Position numbers and translations under genes: made by a program. From Fictibacillus arsenicus (GTDB taxonomy: Bacteria; Bacillota; Bacilli; Bacillales; Fictibacillaceae): a stretch of 64,000 nt of DNA. Of the stretch, positions 17,512-26,441 are shown in pieces. The notes below the pieces were generated by a model. It had not been told where the DNA came from, made no database searches, and worked only from the letters and a program-made list of their open reading frames with translations. Numbering within the stretch: the first letter of the stretch is position 1; each line of letters starts with the position of its first letter. The stretch spans positions 806,001-870,000 of the forward strand of contig NZ_CP016761.1 in assembly GCF_001642935.1 (NCBI RefSeq), given 5' to 3'.

Positions 17512-17706
17512 TCAGCGTTTGTTGAAGATGAGTTCATCTGTTAATTGATCTATGCGAAGTAAAATGGCCTTTTTTGTTACTAAAGGATAATTACAGTGAA
17601 ATTCCGATAACAATTCTCTAATCTCCTGAATAAGGGTAATTTCTTGTTCAGGCATATGCTTTAATGATTCGGTTTTCGATTTAAATTGAATCAAGTTGTC
17701 CTTCAC
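17512..17706 (-). CDS. Hypothetical small helical protein, 64 residues
   Basis: GTG 17706 is preceded by GGGGTGTT. The product (KHMPEQEITLIQEIRELLSE, then FHCNYPLVTKKAILLRIDQL, ending TDELIFNKR) is predicted helical and soluble. Its stop codon is directly adjacent to the stop codon of the Spo0E-like gene on the opposite strand, with no base between them. I do not recognise a family. Confidence 0.55.
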   Translation of the reverse strand: MKDNLIQFKSKTESLKHMPEQEITLIQEIRELLSEFHCNYPLVTKKAILLRIDQLTDELIFNKR

Positions 17707-17827
17707 GATAACACCCCATTTTAAATATTATGTTGGATACTACTTCCATAGAAGGATTTAAATCCCTTCTAAAAGTCGAAATGTTTCCTTTCTACAGCAG
17801 AATGTGACAATATCTTATTATAAAGAA

Positions 17828-17922
17828 AGGCTGTTTTCGCAAACTTTGTTGCTCTTGTTTTCGGCACGCTGATCCCGTTAGGAGTCTTGCAACATGCACT
17901 CCAATTAACTTGCCAAGGATGA
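17828..17922 (+). repeat. GC-rich dispersed repeat, copy D (core deleted)
   Basis: Begins GGCTGTTTTCGCAAACTTTG and continues GATCCCGTTAGGAGTCTTGC, then CACTCCAATTAACTTGCCAA. It joins the two ends of the repeat seen in copies A and B and lacks the CGCTTTCCGCGG core. It runs into the region upstream of the aldo/keto reductase. Confidence 0.7.
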
Positions 17923-18005
17923 GAAAAAATTTGACCCAAAAGCAACAAACTTTTAGAAAAGAGCCTAAAGAAAAAACAGTTGTAGAAATGGGAGGCTATA
18001 AACAG

Positions 18006-18842
18006 ATGACAGCGATTAAAACATTGCAGGATACTACCGTTTTACATAACGGCATAAAGATGCCTTGGTTTGGCCTTGGGGTATTTAAAGTAGAAGAAGG
18101 ACAAGAAGTTATTAATTCTGTTAAGTGGGCAATTGAAGCTGGATATAAGAGTATTGATACAGCTGCGATCTACAAAAACGAAGAAGGCGTTGGACAAGCC
18201 ATCAAAGAAGCTGGCGTTCCGCGTGAAGAATTATTTATTACAACTAAAGTTTGGAATAAAGATCAAGGATATGAGAGCACACTTGCTGCTTTTGAAACAA
18301 GCATGGAAAAGCTGGGGCTTGAATATTTAGATCTTTATCTGGTTCATTGGCCGGTTAAAGGAAAGTACAAAGAAACATGGCGTGCTCTAGAAAAGTTATA
18401 TAAAGATGGAAAAGTAAAAGCGATTGGTGTATCTAACTTCAATGTGCACCATTTAGAAGATATCTTAGCTGATTGTGAGATCAAGCCGATGGTGAACCAG
18501 GTAGAATACCATCCGCGTCTTGCACAAAAAGAACTGCTTCTATTCTGTAAAGACAATGGTATTCAGATGGAAGCGTGGAGCCCTTTAATGCAGGGAGAAT
18601 TGCTGGACGAGCCAACACTTGTTGAACTGGCGCAAAAATACGGGAAATCCGTAGCACAGATTATCCTTCGCTGGGATCTTCAAAATGGAGTTGTAACGAT
18701 TCCAAAATCTATTAAAAAGCACCGCATCGTTGAGAACGCTGATATCTTTGACTTTGAGTTATCACTTGAGGATATGGCGAAGATTGACGGTCTTAATGAA
18801 GACCGACGCATCGGTCCAGACCCAGATAACTTCGACTTCTAA
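18006..18842 (+). CDS. Aldo/keto reductase
   Basis: The 278-residue protein is a TIM-barrel oxidoreductase of the AKR superfamily (YtbE/YvgN type). The tetrad is visible: Asp and Tyr in [11 protein letters not shown], Lys in TTKVWNKD and His in LVHWPVKG. The C-terminal NADPH-binding part ([20 protein letters not shown]) is normal. It reduces aldehydes/methylglyoxal with NADPH. ATG 18006 follows GGAGG by 10 nt; an upstream in-frame extension to 17910 would run into repeat copy D and was rejected. A palindrome and a terminator follow. Confidence 0.92.
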   Translation: MTAIKTLQDTTVLHNGIKMPWFGLGVFKVEEGQEVINSVKWAIEAGYKSIDTAAIYKNEEGVGQAIKEAGVPREELFITTKVWNKDQGYESTLAAFETSMEKLGLEYLDLYLVHWPVKGKYKETWRALEKLYKDGKVKAIGVSNFNVHHLEDILADCEIKPMVNQVEYHPRLAQKELLLFCKDNGIQMEAWSPLMQGELLDEPTLVELAQKYGKSVAQIILRWDLQNGVVTIPKSIKKHRIVENADIFDFELSLEDMAKIDGLNEDRRIGPDPDNFDF

Positions 18843-18844
18843 AA

Positions 18845-18857
18845 GGGGTCTGACCCC
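18845..18857. repeat. Short palindrome GGGGTCTGACCCC
   Basis: 13-nt near-perfect palindrome immediately after the reductase stop. A longer palindrome of the same type is at 35119-35144. Confidence 0.7.
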
Positions 18858-18881
18858 AAACAAATACAAAAACTCACTTTT

Positions 18882-18918
18882 TGTCCACGTGGAAAATACA
18901 TTCCACGTGGACTTTTTG
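18882..18918 (+). terminator. Intrinsic terminator of the aldo/keto reductase
   Basis: 11-bp perfect stem GTCCACGTGGA/TCCACGTGGAC followed by TTTTT. Confidence 0.92.
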
Positions 18919-19041
18919 GTTGATGTTAACCTCCCGTTTCCGCATTCTCTTTAAGGGTAAAGGCTAAGTAAAGAGTTAGTCGTACATAATTAAGAGGAAC
19001 CTGAGTTATTTATTACCTAAACCACAATCAAATATAGTTAC

Positions 19042-19071
19042 TTGACAAAAGTAAGTTAACTTTTATATACT
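19042..19071 (+). promoter_or_regulatory. Promoter of the dioxygenase-hydrolase-reductase operon
   Basis: TTGACA (19042-19047), 18-nt spacer, TATACT (19066-19071). Confidence 0.72.
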
Positions 19072-19079
19072 TAACTTAC
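19051..19079 (+). promoter_or_regulatory. Inverted-repeat operator overlapping the promoter
   Basis: GTAAGTTAA (19051-19059) and TTAACTTAC (19071-19079) form a perfect 9-bp inverted repeat with an 11-nt spacer covering the -10 region; AAGTTAG follows at about 19086. The position suggests repression by a dimeric winged-helix (MarR-type) regulator. Which regulator binds is unknown; the MarR gene at 29815 is one candidate. Confidence 0.6.
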
Positions 19080-19117
19080 AAAAAATAAGTTAGTTTATTG
19101 AAAGGAAGATAAACGTT

Positions 19118-20065
19118 ATGACGATGCATACAGATGGAATTCATCATATAACAGCGATTGTAGGAAATCCTCAGGAGAATGTGGACTTCTATGCTGGAAT
19201 ACTTGGTCTTAGGTTAGTTAAGAAAACCGTTAACTTTGATGATCCAGGAACATATCACCTATATTTCGGTGATGAAGGTGGAAAGCCTGGAACGATAATG
19301 ACTTTCTTTCCTTGGCCTGATGCTTACCGAGGGCGTGTCGGGTCCGGACAGGTTGGGACTACTTCTTTCGTAGTTCCAGAAAGAGCCTTACCATTTTGGG
19401 AAGAAAGGCTTCTTCAATTTCATATTGAATATAAGAAAACTGTACGTTTTAATGAAGAATACCTTGAATTCATTGATCCGCATGGACTGCAGCTAGAGAT
19501 TGTTGCAAGAAGTGAAGGTGAAAACAGTACGTGGCCGTTTGGTAAAGTAACACCACAATACGCTATAAAAGGTTTTGGCGGTGCTGTTTTATTATCAGCA
19601 GCTCCTCATATGACAGAGAAAGTGTTAACAGAGGTTATGGGGCTTGAAAAAATCGGTCAAGATGGGGATTACCTTCGTTTTAAAGCAGCGGGTGATCTTG
19701 GAAATGTCATTGATATCAAATTGTCGCCAGAAGCTCGAGGCGTGAGCGGGGTGGGCACTGTCCATCATATTGCATGGCGCGCCAGCAGTTATGATGAACA
19801 TGAAATGTGGCAAAAGCACGTGAAGGAAAATGATTTCCATGTTACGGAGATTATTGACCGTCAATATTTTAATGCCATCTATTTCCGTGAAGAAGGTCAG
19901 ATTCTCTTTGAAATCGCAACAGATCCTCCAGGATTTACACGCGATGAGACAGAAGAGGAACTAGGTAAGAGCCTGCTTCTGCCACCATGGCTTGAACCTC
20001 ACCGGGAACAAATACAAAGTCACTTGCTGCCTGCAGAGGCAAGAATTTTAGAGGAGGACAAATAA
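19118..20065 (+). CDS. Ring-cleaving dioxygenase, VOC superfamily (MhqA/MhqO-like)
   Basis: 315 residues with two tandem VOC domains; the opening GIHHITAIVGNPQENVDFYA and VNFDDPGTYHLYFGDE are characteristic of the MhqA/MhqE/MhqO group, which protects bacilli against quinones and hydroquinones by extradiol ring cleavage. The predicted 2-His-1-Glu metal ligands include the first HH, the second-domain VHHIAWRA and the C-terminal ILFEIATDPPGF glutamate. It is the first gene of a three-gene unit, stop codon directly followed by the ATG of the hydrolase. The function is inferred from family and context. Confidence 0.88.
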   Translation: MTMHTDGIHHITAIVGNPQENVDFYAGILGLRLVKKTVNFDDPGTYHLYFGDEGGKPGTIMTFFPWPDAYRGRVGSGQVGTTSFVVPERALPFWEERLLQFHIEYKKTVRFNEEYLEFIDPHGLQLEIVARSEGENSTWPFGKVTPQYAIKGFGGAVLLSAAPHMTEKVLTEVMGLEKIGQDGDYLRFKAAGDLGNVIDIKLSPEARGVSGVGTVHHIAWRASSYDEHEMWQKHVKENDFHVTEIIDRQYFNAIYFREEGQILFEIATDPPGFTRDETEEELGKSLLLPPWLEPHREQIQSHLLPAEARILEEDK

Positions 20066-20674
20066 ATGAAACACTTGTTTAAAAAAGGATCAGATGAAAG
20101 AAAGCCAGTACTTCTCTTATTGCATGGTACTGGAGGAAATGAAGAAGATTTATTAGCTCTGGCAGATATGATTTCGCCTGATTCTGCTGTGTTAAGTGTA
20201 CGGGGCAATGTTTCAGAAAATGGCATGCCTCGGTTTTTCCGCAGATTAGCAGAAGGTGTCTTTGATGAGGAAGATCTGATTTTCCGTACAAAAGAACTTA
20301 ACGATTTTATAGATGAATCCGCAAATAAATATCGTTTTGATAGAAACAATGTTGTCGCAGTCGGATATTCTAACGGTGCTAATATTGCAGGAAGCCTGAT
20401 CTTCCATTACGAAGATGCGTTAAAAGGAGCTATCCTTCATCACCCGATGGTACCAAGAAGAGGTATTAAGCTGCCCGATCTTACTAATCTTCCTGTATTT
20501 ATTGGAGCAGGTAAGAATGATCCGATCTGTCCAGCTGCAGAAACGGAAGAGCTTGAAAATTTGCTCACCAATGCTGGTGCAAAGGTACATGTGAAATGGG
20601 AGAACATGGGGCATCAGCTTTCTAGAGCAGAAGTAGAAGAAGCGTCAGAATGGTTTGCCAAAAATTTCAGCTAA
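20066..20674 (+). CDS. Alpha/beta hydrolase, MhqD-like carboxylesterase
   Basis: 202 residues, phospholipase/carboxylesterase family: LLLHGTGGNEED oxyanion region, nucleophile elbow GYSNG, catalytic Asp in GKNDPICP and His in MGHQLSR. It begins immediately after the dioxygenase stop codon with GAGGAGG inside the upstream gene, so the two are translationally linked. MhqD-type hydrolases accompany the dioxygenases in quinone-detoxification operons and may hydrolyse the cleavage product; this is by analogy. Confidence 0.88.
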   Translation: MKHLFKKGSDERKPVLLLLHGTGGNEEDLLALADMISPDSAVLSVRGNVSENGMPRFFRRLAEGVFDEEDLIFRTKELNDFIDESANKYRFDRNNVVAVGYSNGANIAGSLIFHYEDALKGAILHHPMVPRRGIKLPDLTNLPVFIGAGKNDPICPAAETEELENLLTNAGAKVHVKWENMGHQLSRAEVEEASEWFAKNFS

Positions 20675-20686
20675 AGAGGTGAGAGA

Positions 20687-21298
20687 ATGAAATCAATCGA
20701 TCCGGACACTCTTTCCATAAAAGAAAACTATAAATTTTTAACTGGCAGCATCATCCCGAGACCAATTGCATTTGTAAGCACCCTATCGACCGATGGAGTC
20801 TTAAACGCTGCACCATTCAGCTATTTTAATGCTTTAACTTCTAATCCGCCTTTGATTGCTATTTCGATCGGCAGAAAGAAAGGTGTTCAAAAAGATACGT
20901 CACGAAACGCTGAGGCACTAGGTGAATTTGTCGTTCATATTCCAGATGAAACCTATATTGAAGCAGTAAACATCACATCAGCTAACCTTGGTCCAGAAGA
21001 AAGTGAAGTGGATCTTGCAGAATTAACAGCTGTGGATTCTGTAAAAGTAAAGGTTCCAGGGATTGCTGAAGCAAAAATCCGGATGGAATGTGTTGTAGAA
21101 CAAATCTTGCCGCTTGGCGGAACACCTGATCAGCCAGCAACCGATCTTCTTATCGGAAGAGTGGTTCATTATCATATAGCTGAAGAATTATACAGCGACG
21201 GTAGAATAGATGCAGAAAAATTGCGGCCTCTTGGAAGGCTTGCGGGAACCAATTATGCAAAGCTGGGAGAAACCTTCTCATTAGACCGGCCAGAATAA
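20687..21298 (+). CDS. Flavin reductase (DIM6/NTAB family)
   Basis: 203 residues of the FMN-binding flavin-reductase-like fold: SIIPRPIAFVSTLSTDGVLNAAPFSYFN and NPPLIAISIGRKKG are the FMN-contacting segments. The C-terminal part (RPLGRLAGTNYAKLGE) is also family-typical. It lies 12 nt after the hydrolase gene, with AGAGGTGAGAG as RBS, and completes the operon. It probably supplies reduced flavin or reduces a quinone directly; neither is tested. Confidence 0.88.
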   Translation: MKSIDPDTLSIKENYKFLTGSIIPRPIAFVSTLSTDGVLNAAPFSYFNALTSNPPLIAISIGRKKGVQKDTSRNAEALGEFVVHIPDETYIEAVNITSANLGPEESEVDLAELTAVDSVKVKVPGIAEAKIRMECVVEQILPLGGTPDQPATDLLIGRVVHYHIAEELYSDGRIDAEKLRPLGRLAGTNYAKLGETFSLDRPE

Positions 21299-21304
21299 TT
21301 AACA

Positions 21305-21337
21305 GAGTCTCTCTCTTTTAAAGGGGGAGATTTTTTT
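21305..21337 (+). terminator. Probable terminator of the operon
   Basis: An imperfect TCTCTCTTTT/AAAGGGGGAGA stem followed by T7. Confidence 0.7.
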
Positions 21338-21339
21338 GT

Positions 21340-21919
21340 GTCAAAAAACGACAAAAAGGATTCGGAATATAACAATGAGTCCTTTGATATATATCCTTTG
21401 GGATAATGAGCGCAGCTCTTTTTTAGGTATTATCTATCGTTTTGCCTGAAATAAACCTGGGCAATGTGGAGGGGAAAATATGAAAAGGATTGAAAAAAAC
21501 ATTGAATTTCCAAGTTTATAAAAAAGCATAAAGAAAAATTTGGAAGATAAATAGAAAATTTATAACATAAAAAGAGTGACATAGTTCACATTTTTTTACA
21601 AAGATTTCTTATTTTACTAAAATAAGTTCGTTTGTCCTGAGCCATAGGTCTGTATTATTTTCGATAACTAAATAGATTAAAATTTTTCTTGTCCAATAGT
21701 CACGGAATTACGAATATCGTCTCAGACAAAGGATTTATTTTCCAATTAATAGGTAAAAAAGCGACATATTATTACATTAATTTACAGAAGTTATGCTTTA
21801 TCCTTTAAATAGCAACAAAGAATTACTAGTTTTTATCTAAAAAAGCAGGAGGTGTGACAGGGATTTACTTTTACTGGTTTGATCTGTACGACAAAAAAGA
21901 ATAGGGAGGGAAAAGCAAC
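21340..21919. other. Long AT-rich upstream region of the S8 protease gene
   Basis: Some 580 nt without a convincing gene. A 13-codon frame with a fine RBS (GGAGGGG, ATG 21480, ending 21521) and a 16-codon frame starting GTG 21854 inside GGAGGTGTG are visible but too short to call. The region probably holds the protease promoter and regulatory sites; no consensus promoter stands out. Confidence 0.5.
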
Positions 21920-24900
21920 ATGGGTAAAAAACGAAAAAAAGTACGATGGCTATCCGTATTTTTAGCTTTTTTAATGGTTGTTCCATTGATGTTCCCGTCT
22001 CAAGCTAATGCCGTATCGAAAGACAAACCTTCTACTTCGGCAAAAAAAGCAGCATTGGAAGGTACTAAAAGTAAGGTCTCCAAAAAACTAAATGAACAAT
22101 TCAGCAAAAAGGATAAGGTCACTTTCCTTATCAAATTTAAAGATCAGGTGGATACAGCCGAAGTAGCTAAAAAAGCTGCTAAAGAGGCTAAAGCCCAAAA
22201 GTTAACTTCGAATCAATCAAAATTAATGAAGCGTTCCACAGTAGTATCCTCTCTTCGCGCAAAAGCGCTTGAAACTCAACAACACACAAAAAACTACTTA
22301 GAAAAGCAGCAAAAAGCTGGAAAAGCTGCTGATATCCAATCTTTTTATGTCGTTAACGGTATGGCAGTAACGGCTACAAAAGAAGTTATGGAAGAAATCG
22401 CAGCATTCCCTGAAGTTGAAAAAGTCCTTCCGAATGAAACAAGACAGCTTATTCAGCCCGTAAGTTCAGTTAAGCTTCCAGAAAAACCACAACAAAAAGC
22501 AGGTTTACAGGTTGAACCGAAAAATGAAACATCATCCATAGAATGGAATATCGAACGTGTAGGAGCTCCTGCCGTTTGGAATATGGGAATAGACGGTGCT
22601 GGTACTGTAGTAGCATCCATTGATACAGGTGTACAGTGGAATCACCCAGCCCTGAAAGAGAAGTATCGCGGATTCGATCCGGCAAACCCTGATGCTGCAA
22701 ACCATGAATACAACTGGTTTGATGCAGTTGGCGGACAAGCTGCTGCATATGATGATCTGGGCCATGGTACACACGTTACAGGTACAATGGTAGGTTCTGA
22801 AGCGAACGGAGCTAACCAAATCGGTGTTGCGCCAGGTGCAAAATGGATTGCTGTAAAAGCTTTCTCTGCAAATGGCGGTACAGATGTTGATTTGCTTGAA
22901 GCAGGTGAGTGGATCCTTGCTCCGAAAGATGCCGCTGGAAATCCTCACCCAGAAAAAGCGCCAGACGTTGTTAACAACTCATGGGGCGGCGGACCTGGAC
23001 TTGATGAGTGGTACCGCGAAATGGTTGCAGCATGGCGTGCAGCTGAAATCTTCCCTGAATTTTCAGCTGGTAACACAACCATCTTTAACCCAGGCGGTCC
23101 TGGATCTGTAGCAACACCTGCAAACTATCCTGAATCGTTTGCAACAGGTGCTACAGACATCAATGACAGTTTAGCAAGTTTCTCACTTCAAGGTCCTTCG
23201 CCTTATGATGAAACAAAGCCTGAAATCTCAGCTCCTGGGGTGAATATTCGTTCTTCTGTTCCAGGAAGTGCCTATGAAGGCGGCTGGAATGGTACTTCAA
23301 TGGCAGGACCGCACGTATCAGCAGTTGCTGCATTGTTAAGACAAGCTGATGCGAGTTTAACCGTAGAAGAAATGGAAGAGATTTTATTATCAACAGCAAC
23401 ACCGCTAACGGATGCAACATTCCCTGAATCTCCTAACAATGGCTATGGACATGGGCTTGTAAATGCATTTACAGCTGTTTCTTCTGTAGTAACAGGTTTA
23501 GGAAGAATCGAAGGGACAGTTACGAAAGAAGGAGAGGACACAGAAGCTCCTTCAATTACACACGAAGCACCAAGCGAGTCTTACAAAGAAATGCCTTTAA
23601 CTCTTGAGGCACAAGCTTCAGATAATATCAGTGTTACTTCTGTTCAATTAAGCTACCAAAATACCGATGGAAGCTGGACAGAAACAGCTGCTGAACGTAC
23701 AGGCGGAGACTATAAGTCTGGTACGTATACGGCAACTATTCCTGGTTCAGCATTAACCGGTGACCAAATCGTTTATAAGTGGATTATAAATGATTTTGGC
23801 GGAAATGAAGTTTCAACAGATAACTATACGGTAGCTCTTCTAGCAGGTATTTCAGTTGGCTACGAGGAAGATTTTGAAGGTAGCCCTACTGGATGGACTT
23901 CTTATGGAACGAACAACAGCTGGGAGCATGGTACACCAACAAGCGGACCAGGTGCAGCACATTCTGGTGAAAAGGTGTATGCGACGAATCTAGAAGGAAA
24001 CTATGAAAATAGTGCTAACATGACACTCGTAATGCCTCCAGTTGATCTGCCAGAAGGCAACAGCTATCTGCAGTTTAAACAGTGGCACGATTTAGAACGC
24101 AACTACGATTATGGACATGTGTTCGTTTCTACGGATATGGAAAACTGGACACAAAAACTGCGTGTTAACTCTACTTCCGGCGGATGGATCGATGGAGAAG
24201 TAGACTTAAGCGAGTATGCTGGGCAACGCGTTTATGTGGCGTTCAATGTAACAACAGACGGTTCAGTTTTAAAAGCTGGCTGGTATTTAGACGATGTGAA
24301 ATTGGTGGATCAGCCATTAGCACCTGCGCAAAAAGCAAAATTAGGCAAAGGTTCTGTTGATAAGGCTCCTTCATTAGAAGCGAAGGCAAAGGTAGACCCA
24401 GCGAAAATTTTACCAGTGAAACCGGTTGAAGAAAAAGAAACATCAAAAGACGGTGAAGCTGCACCAATGGCACTTCCGATGCGTGCACAAGTGAGTGTAC
24501 TCGAGTCTGGAAGATCTGTTTACACAAATCCTCAAGATGGAACTTACGGGTTGACGCATGCTGCAGGAACATTCACTGTTCAGGCTGAAGCATATGGATT
24601 CCGTTCCGCAACACAAACTGTAAATGTTGAAGCAGATGGTACAGCCACTGCAAACTTTACATTAGAAGAAATTCCTAGAGGTACTGTTTCAGGTACAGTA
24701 ACAAACGAAGTAACAGGAGAACCAGTTGCTGGAGCTACTGTAATGCTTATGGAAGATGCAGCAGTTGCACCAGTAGAAACAAATGCAGATGGTTCTTATG
24801 AAATTGAAGCTTATGAAGGAGAGTATACGCTTAAAGTCGTTGCGCCTTCATACTACAGCGAAGAAGCATCTGTTACGATCACAGGCGGAGAATCTGCTGA

Positions 24901-26266
24901 ACAGAACTTCGAATTAAAACCTTTCATCGGTTATCCTGGCGAGATCGGATATGATGATGGAACCGCTGAAAACGCACGTGCATTCTATGATGCAGGCAAT
25001 GGATGGGCAGTGAAAATGTCCCTTGCTGAAGGAAATGATAAAGCAGCAGTAACGGGCGGATTGTTCCGATTCTGGGATACCGAGTGGCCAGTACCAGGCG
25101 GAACTGACTTCCAAGTGGCTGTTTACGATGCAAGCGGTCCAGACGGTACTCCTGGTAAGAAACTAGCAGGTCCTTTTGATGCCACTGCGCTTCGAAACGG
25201 CGAATGGACACATGTGGACTTAAGTGAGCATGGCATCATGGTAGAAGGAGATTTCTACATGGTGTATATCCAGAGTCACCCGAATCCGAATACACCAGGT
25301 CTTGGAACAGATGAAGACGGTGAATGGTCAGGTAGAAGCTATCAGCTGGTTGGCGGTGCATGGTCACAGTCTCCTGAAGATGAAGGGAACTATATGATCC
25401 GTGCAACGGTTAACTACGAGGTAACGGCTCCTGTTATTACTTCACCGGCAGATGGTTCGTTTACAAATGTAGAAAACGTAACCGTATCTGGTACAGCTGC
25501 TCCAACAACAACCGTTGAGATTTATAACGACGGAGAAGAAGTAGCGAGTGTAGCAACGACAGATGAAGGAACGTTCTCTGCAGATATCACACTTGAGGAT
25601 GGTGCGAATAGACTTACAGCGAAAGCCGTTACAGAGCAAGGTTCAACGGATGAATCGGCTCCAGTAACAATAACGCTTGATCAGACAAAACCGAGAGTGA
25701 GCATCACTTCACCAGAAAACAATATGAAAACAAATCGTGAATCTGTAACAGTTACAGGTACAGTTGATGAAGCTAACCTTGACTGGGTAAAAGTAAATGG
25801 TCAAAGAGCTCAAGTTGACGAAGAAGGCAACTATAGCCACCGTATGCTCCTAAATGAAGGAGAAAATGTGATTAAGGTTGTGGCTCTTGATAAAGCTGGA
25901 AATCGTCATGCTAAGACTGTAAAAGTGTATGCGAAGTTTGAAGCACCAGTCATTGAGAACTTAATGCCAGATACAGACAAAGAGCTGAAGAGCGGAGAGT
26001 CTGTAAAAATTGAGTTTGACAGTGAACCTGGACTGGATGCAGTATTCGTGATCCACATGCCGCTGACAAATGCAGGAGGAGTGGCTAACGCTACTGAGCT
26101 TCCAATGCGTGAAACTTCAGAAGGACATTATGAAGGATACTACACAGCAACTTCTAATGTAAAAGCGCCGGGAGCCGTAATTGAAGTTATCGCTTCTGAC
26201 GACTACGGTAACGAGACACACGAAAGAGCAGCAGGTAAGCTGTATATCAATGAGAAGAAAAAGTAA
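21920..26266 (+). CDS. bpr: Secreted subtilisin-like (S8) protease, bacillopeptidase F type
   Basis: The 1448-residue precursor starts with a signal peptide (basic KKRKKVRW, hydrophobic to about residue 32), then an I9-type propeptide (about 60-175) and an S8 catalytic domain with Asp235 (SIDTGVQW), His282 (GHGTHVTG) and Ser460 (GTSMAGPH). The C-terminal half contains Ig-like stretches, an approximately 150-residue MAM/jelly-roll-like domain (about 650-800), two carboxypeptidase-regulatory-like repeats (about 850-1010), another beta domain and Big/Ig-like repeats to the end. Length and order agree with bacillopeptidase F. It is secreted and likely processed. GGGAGGG precedes ATG 21920. Single gene, own terminator. 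Confidence 0.92.
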   Translation: MGKKRKKVRWLSVFLAFLMVVPLMFPSQANAVSKDKPSTSAKKAALEGTKSKVSKKLNEQFSKKDKVTFLIKFKDQVDTAEVAKKAAKEAKAQKLTSNQSKLMKRSTVVSSLRAKALETQQHTKNYLEKQQKAGKAADIQSFYVVNGMAVTATKEVMEEIAAFPEVEKVLPNETRQLIQPVSSVKLPEKPQQKAGLQVEPKNETSSIEWNIERVGAPAVWNMGIDGAGTVVASIDTGVQWNHPALKEKYRGFDPANPDAANHEYNWFDAVGGQAAAYDDLGHGTHVTGTMVGSEANGANQIGVAPGAKWIAVKAFSANGGTDVDLLEAGEWILAPKDAAGNPHPEKAPDVVNNSWGGGPGLDEWYREMVAAWRAAEIFPEFSAGNTTIFNPGGPGSVATPANYPESFATGATDINDSLASFSLQGPSPYDETKPEISAPGVNIRSSVPGSAYEGGWNGTSMAGPHVSAVAALLRQADASLTVEEMEEILLSTATPLTDATFPESPNNGYGHGLVNAFTAVSSVVTGLGRIEGTVTKEGEDTEAPSITHEAPSESYKEMPLTLEAQASDNISVTSVQLSYQNTDGSWTETAAERTGGDYKSGTYTATIPGSALTGDQIVYKWIINDFGGNEVSTDNYTVALLAGISVGYEEDFEGSPTGWTSYGTNNSWEHGTPTSGPGAAHSGEKVYATNLEGNYENSANMTLVMPPVDLPEGNSYLQFKQWHDLERNYDYGHVFVSTDMENWTQKLRVNSTSGGWIDGEVDLSEYAGQRVYVAFNVTTDGSVLKAGWYLDDVKLVDQPLAPAQKAKLGKGSVDKAPSLEAKAKVDPAKILPVKPVEEKETSKDGEAAPMALPMRAQVSVLESGRSVYTNPQDGTYGLTHAAGTFTVQAEAYGFRSATQTVNVEADGTATANFTLEEIPRGTVSGTVTNEVTGEPVAGATVMLMEDAAVAPVETNADGSYEIEAYEGEYTLKVVAPSYYSEEASVTITGGESAEQNFELKPFIGYPGEIGYDDGTAENARAFYDAGNGWAVKMSLAEGNDKAAVTGGLFRFWDTEWPVPGGTDFQVAVYDASGPDGTPGKKLAGPFDATALRNGEWTHVDLSEHGIMVEGDFYMVYIQSHPNPNTPGLGTDEDGEWSGRSYQLVGGAWSQSPEDEGNYMIRATVNYEVTAPVITSPADGSFTNVENVTVSGTAAPTTTVEIYNDGEEVASVATTDEGTFSADITLEDGANRLTAKAVTEQGSTDESAPVTITLDQTKPRVSITSPENNMKTNRESVTVTGTVDEANLDWVKVNGQRAQVDEEGNYSHRMLLNEGENVIKVVALDKAGNRHAKTVKVYAKFEAPVIENLMPDTDKELKSGESVKIEFDSEPGLDAVFVIHMPLTNAGGVANATELPMRETSEGHYEGYYTATSNVKAPGAVIEVIASDDYGNETHERAAGKLYINEKKK

Positions 26267-26289
26267 TAGTATTAGTAAAAAATAATCTT

Positions 26290-26327
26290 TGCCGGTTCCT
26301 TCTTTTGAGGAGGGGACCGGTTTTTTG
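26290..26327 (+). terminator. Intrinsic terminator of the S8 protease gene
   Basis: CCGGTTCC/GGGACCGG stem then T6. Confidence 0.88.
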
Positions 26328-26441
26328 CGTTTATTAGTACCTGGTCATATAATTTGTTCATAATTCGACAAATATAAGTGGATGCTAAATACATAATCTG
26401 TGTTAAGATAGTTAAGATGTGAAATAAAGGAGACTGATTTA

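Noticed and set aside
17910-18005. N-terminal extension of the aldo/keto reductase
   Set aside because: The 32 additional codons begin inside dispersed repeat copy D, have no RBS and lie outside the conserved fold; ATG 18006 fits the family length.
21480-21521. 13-codon frame with a fine RBS upstream of the S8 protease
   Set aside because: Too short to distinguish from chance; kept only as a note in the intergenic entry.
26341-26441. DesR-type operator before the desaturase gene
   Set aside because: No inverted repeat like that of the Bacillus subtilis des promoter is visible.
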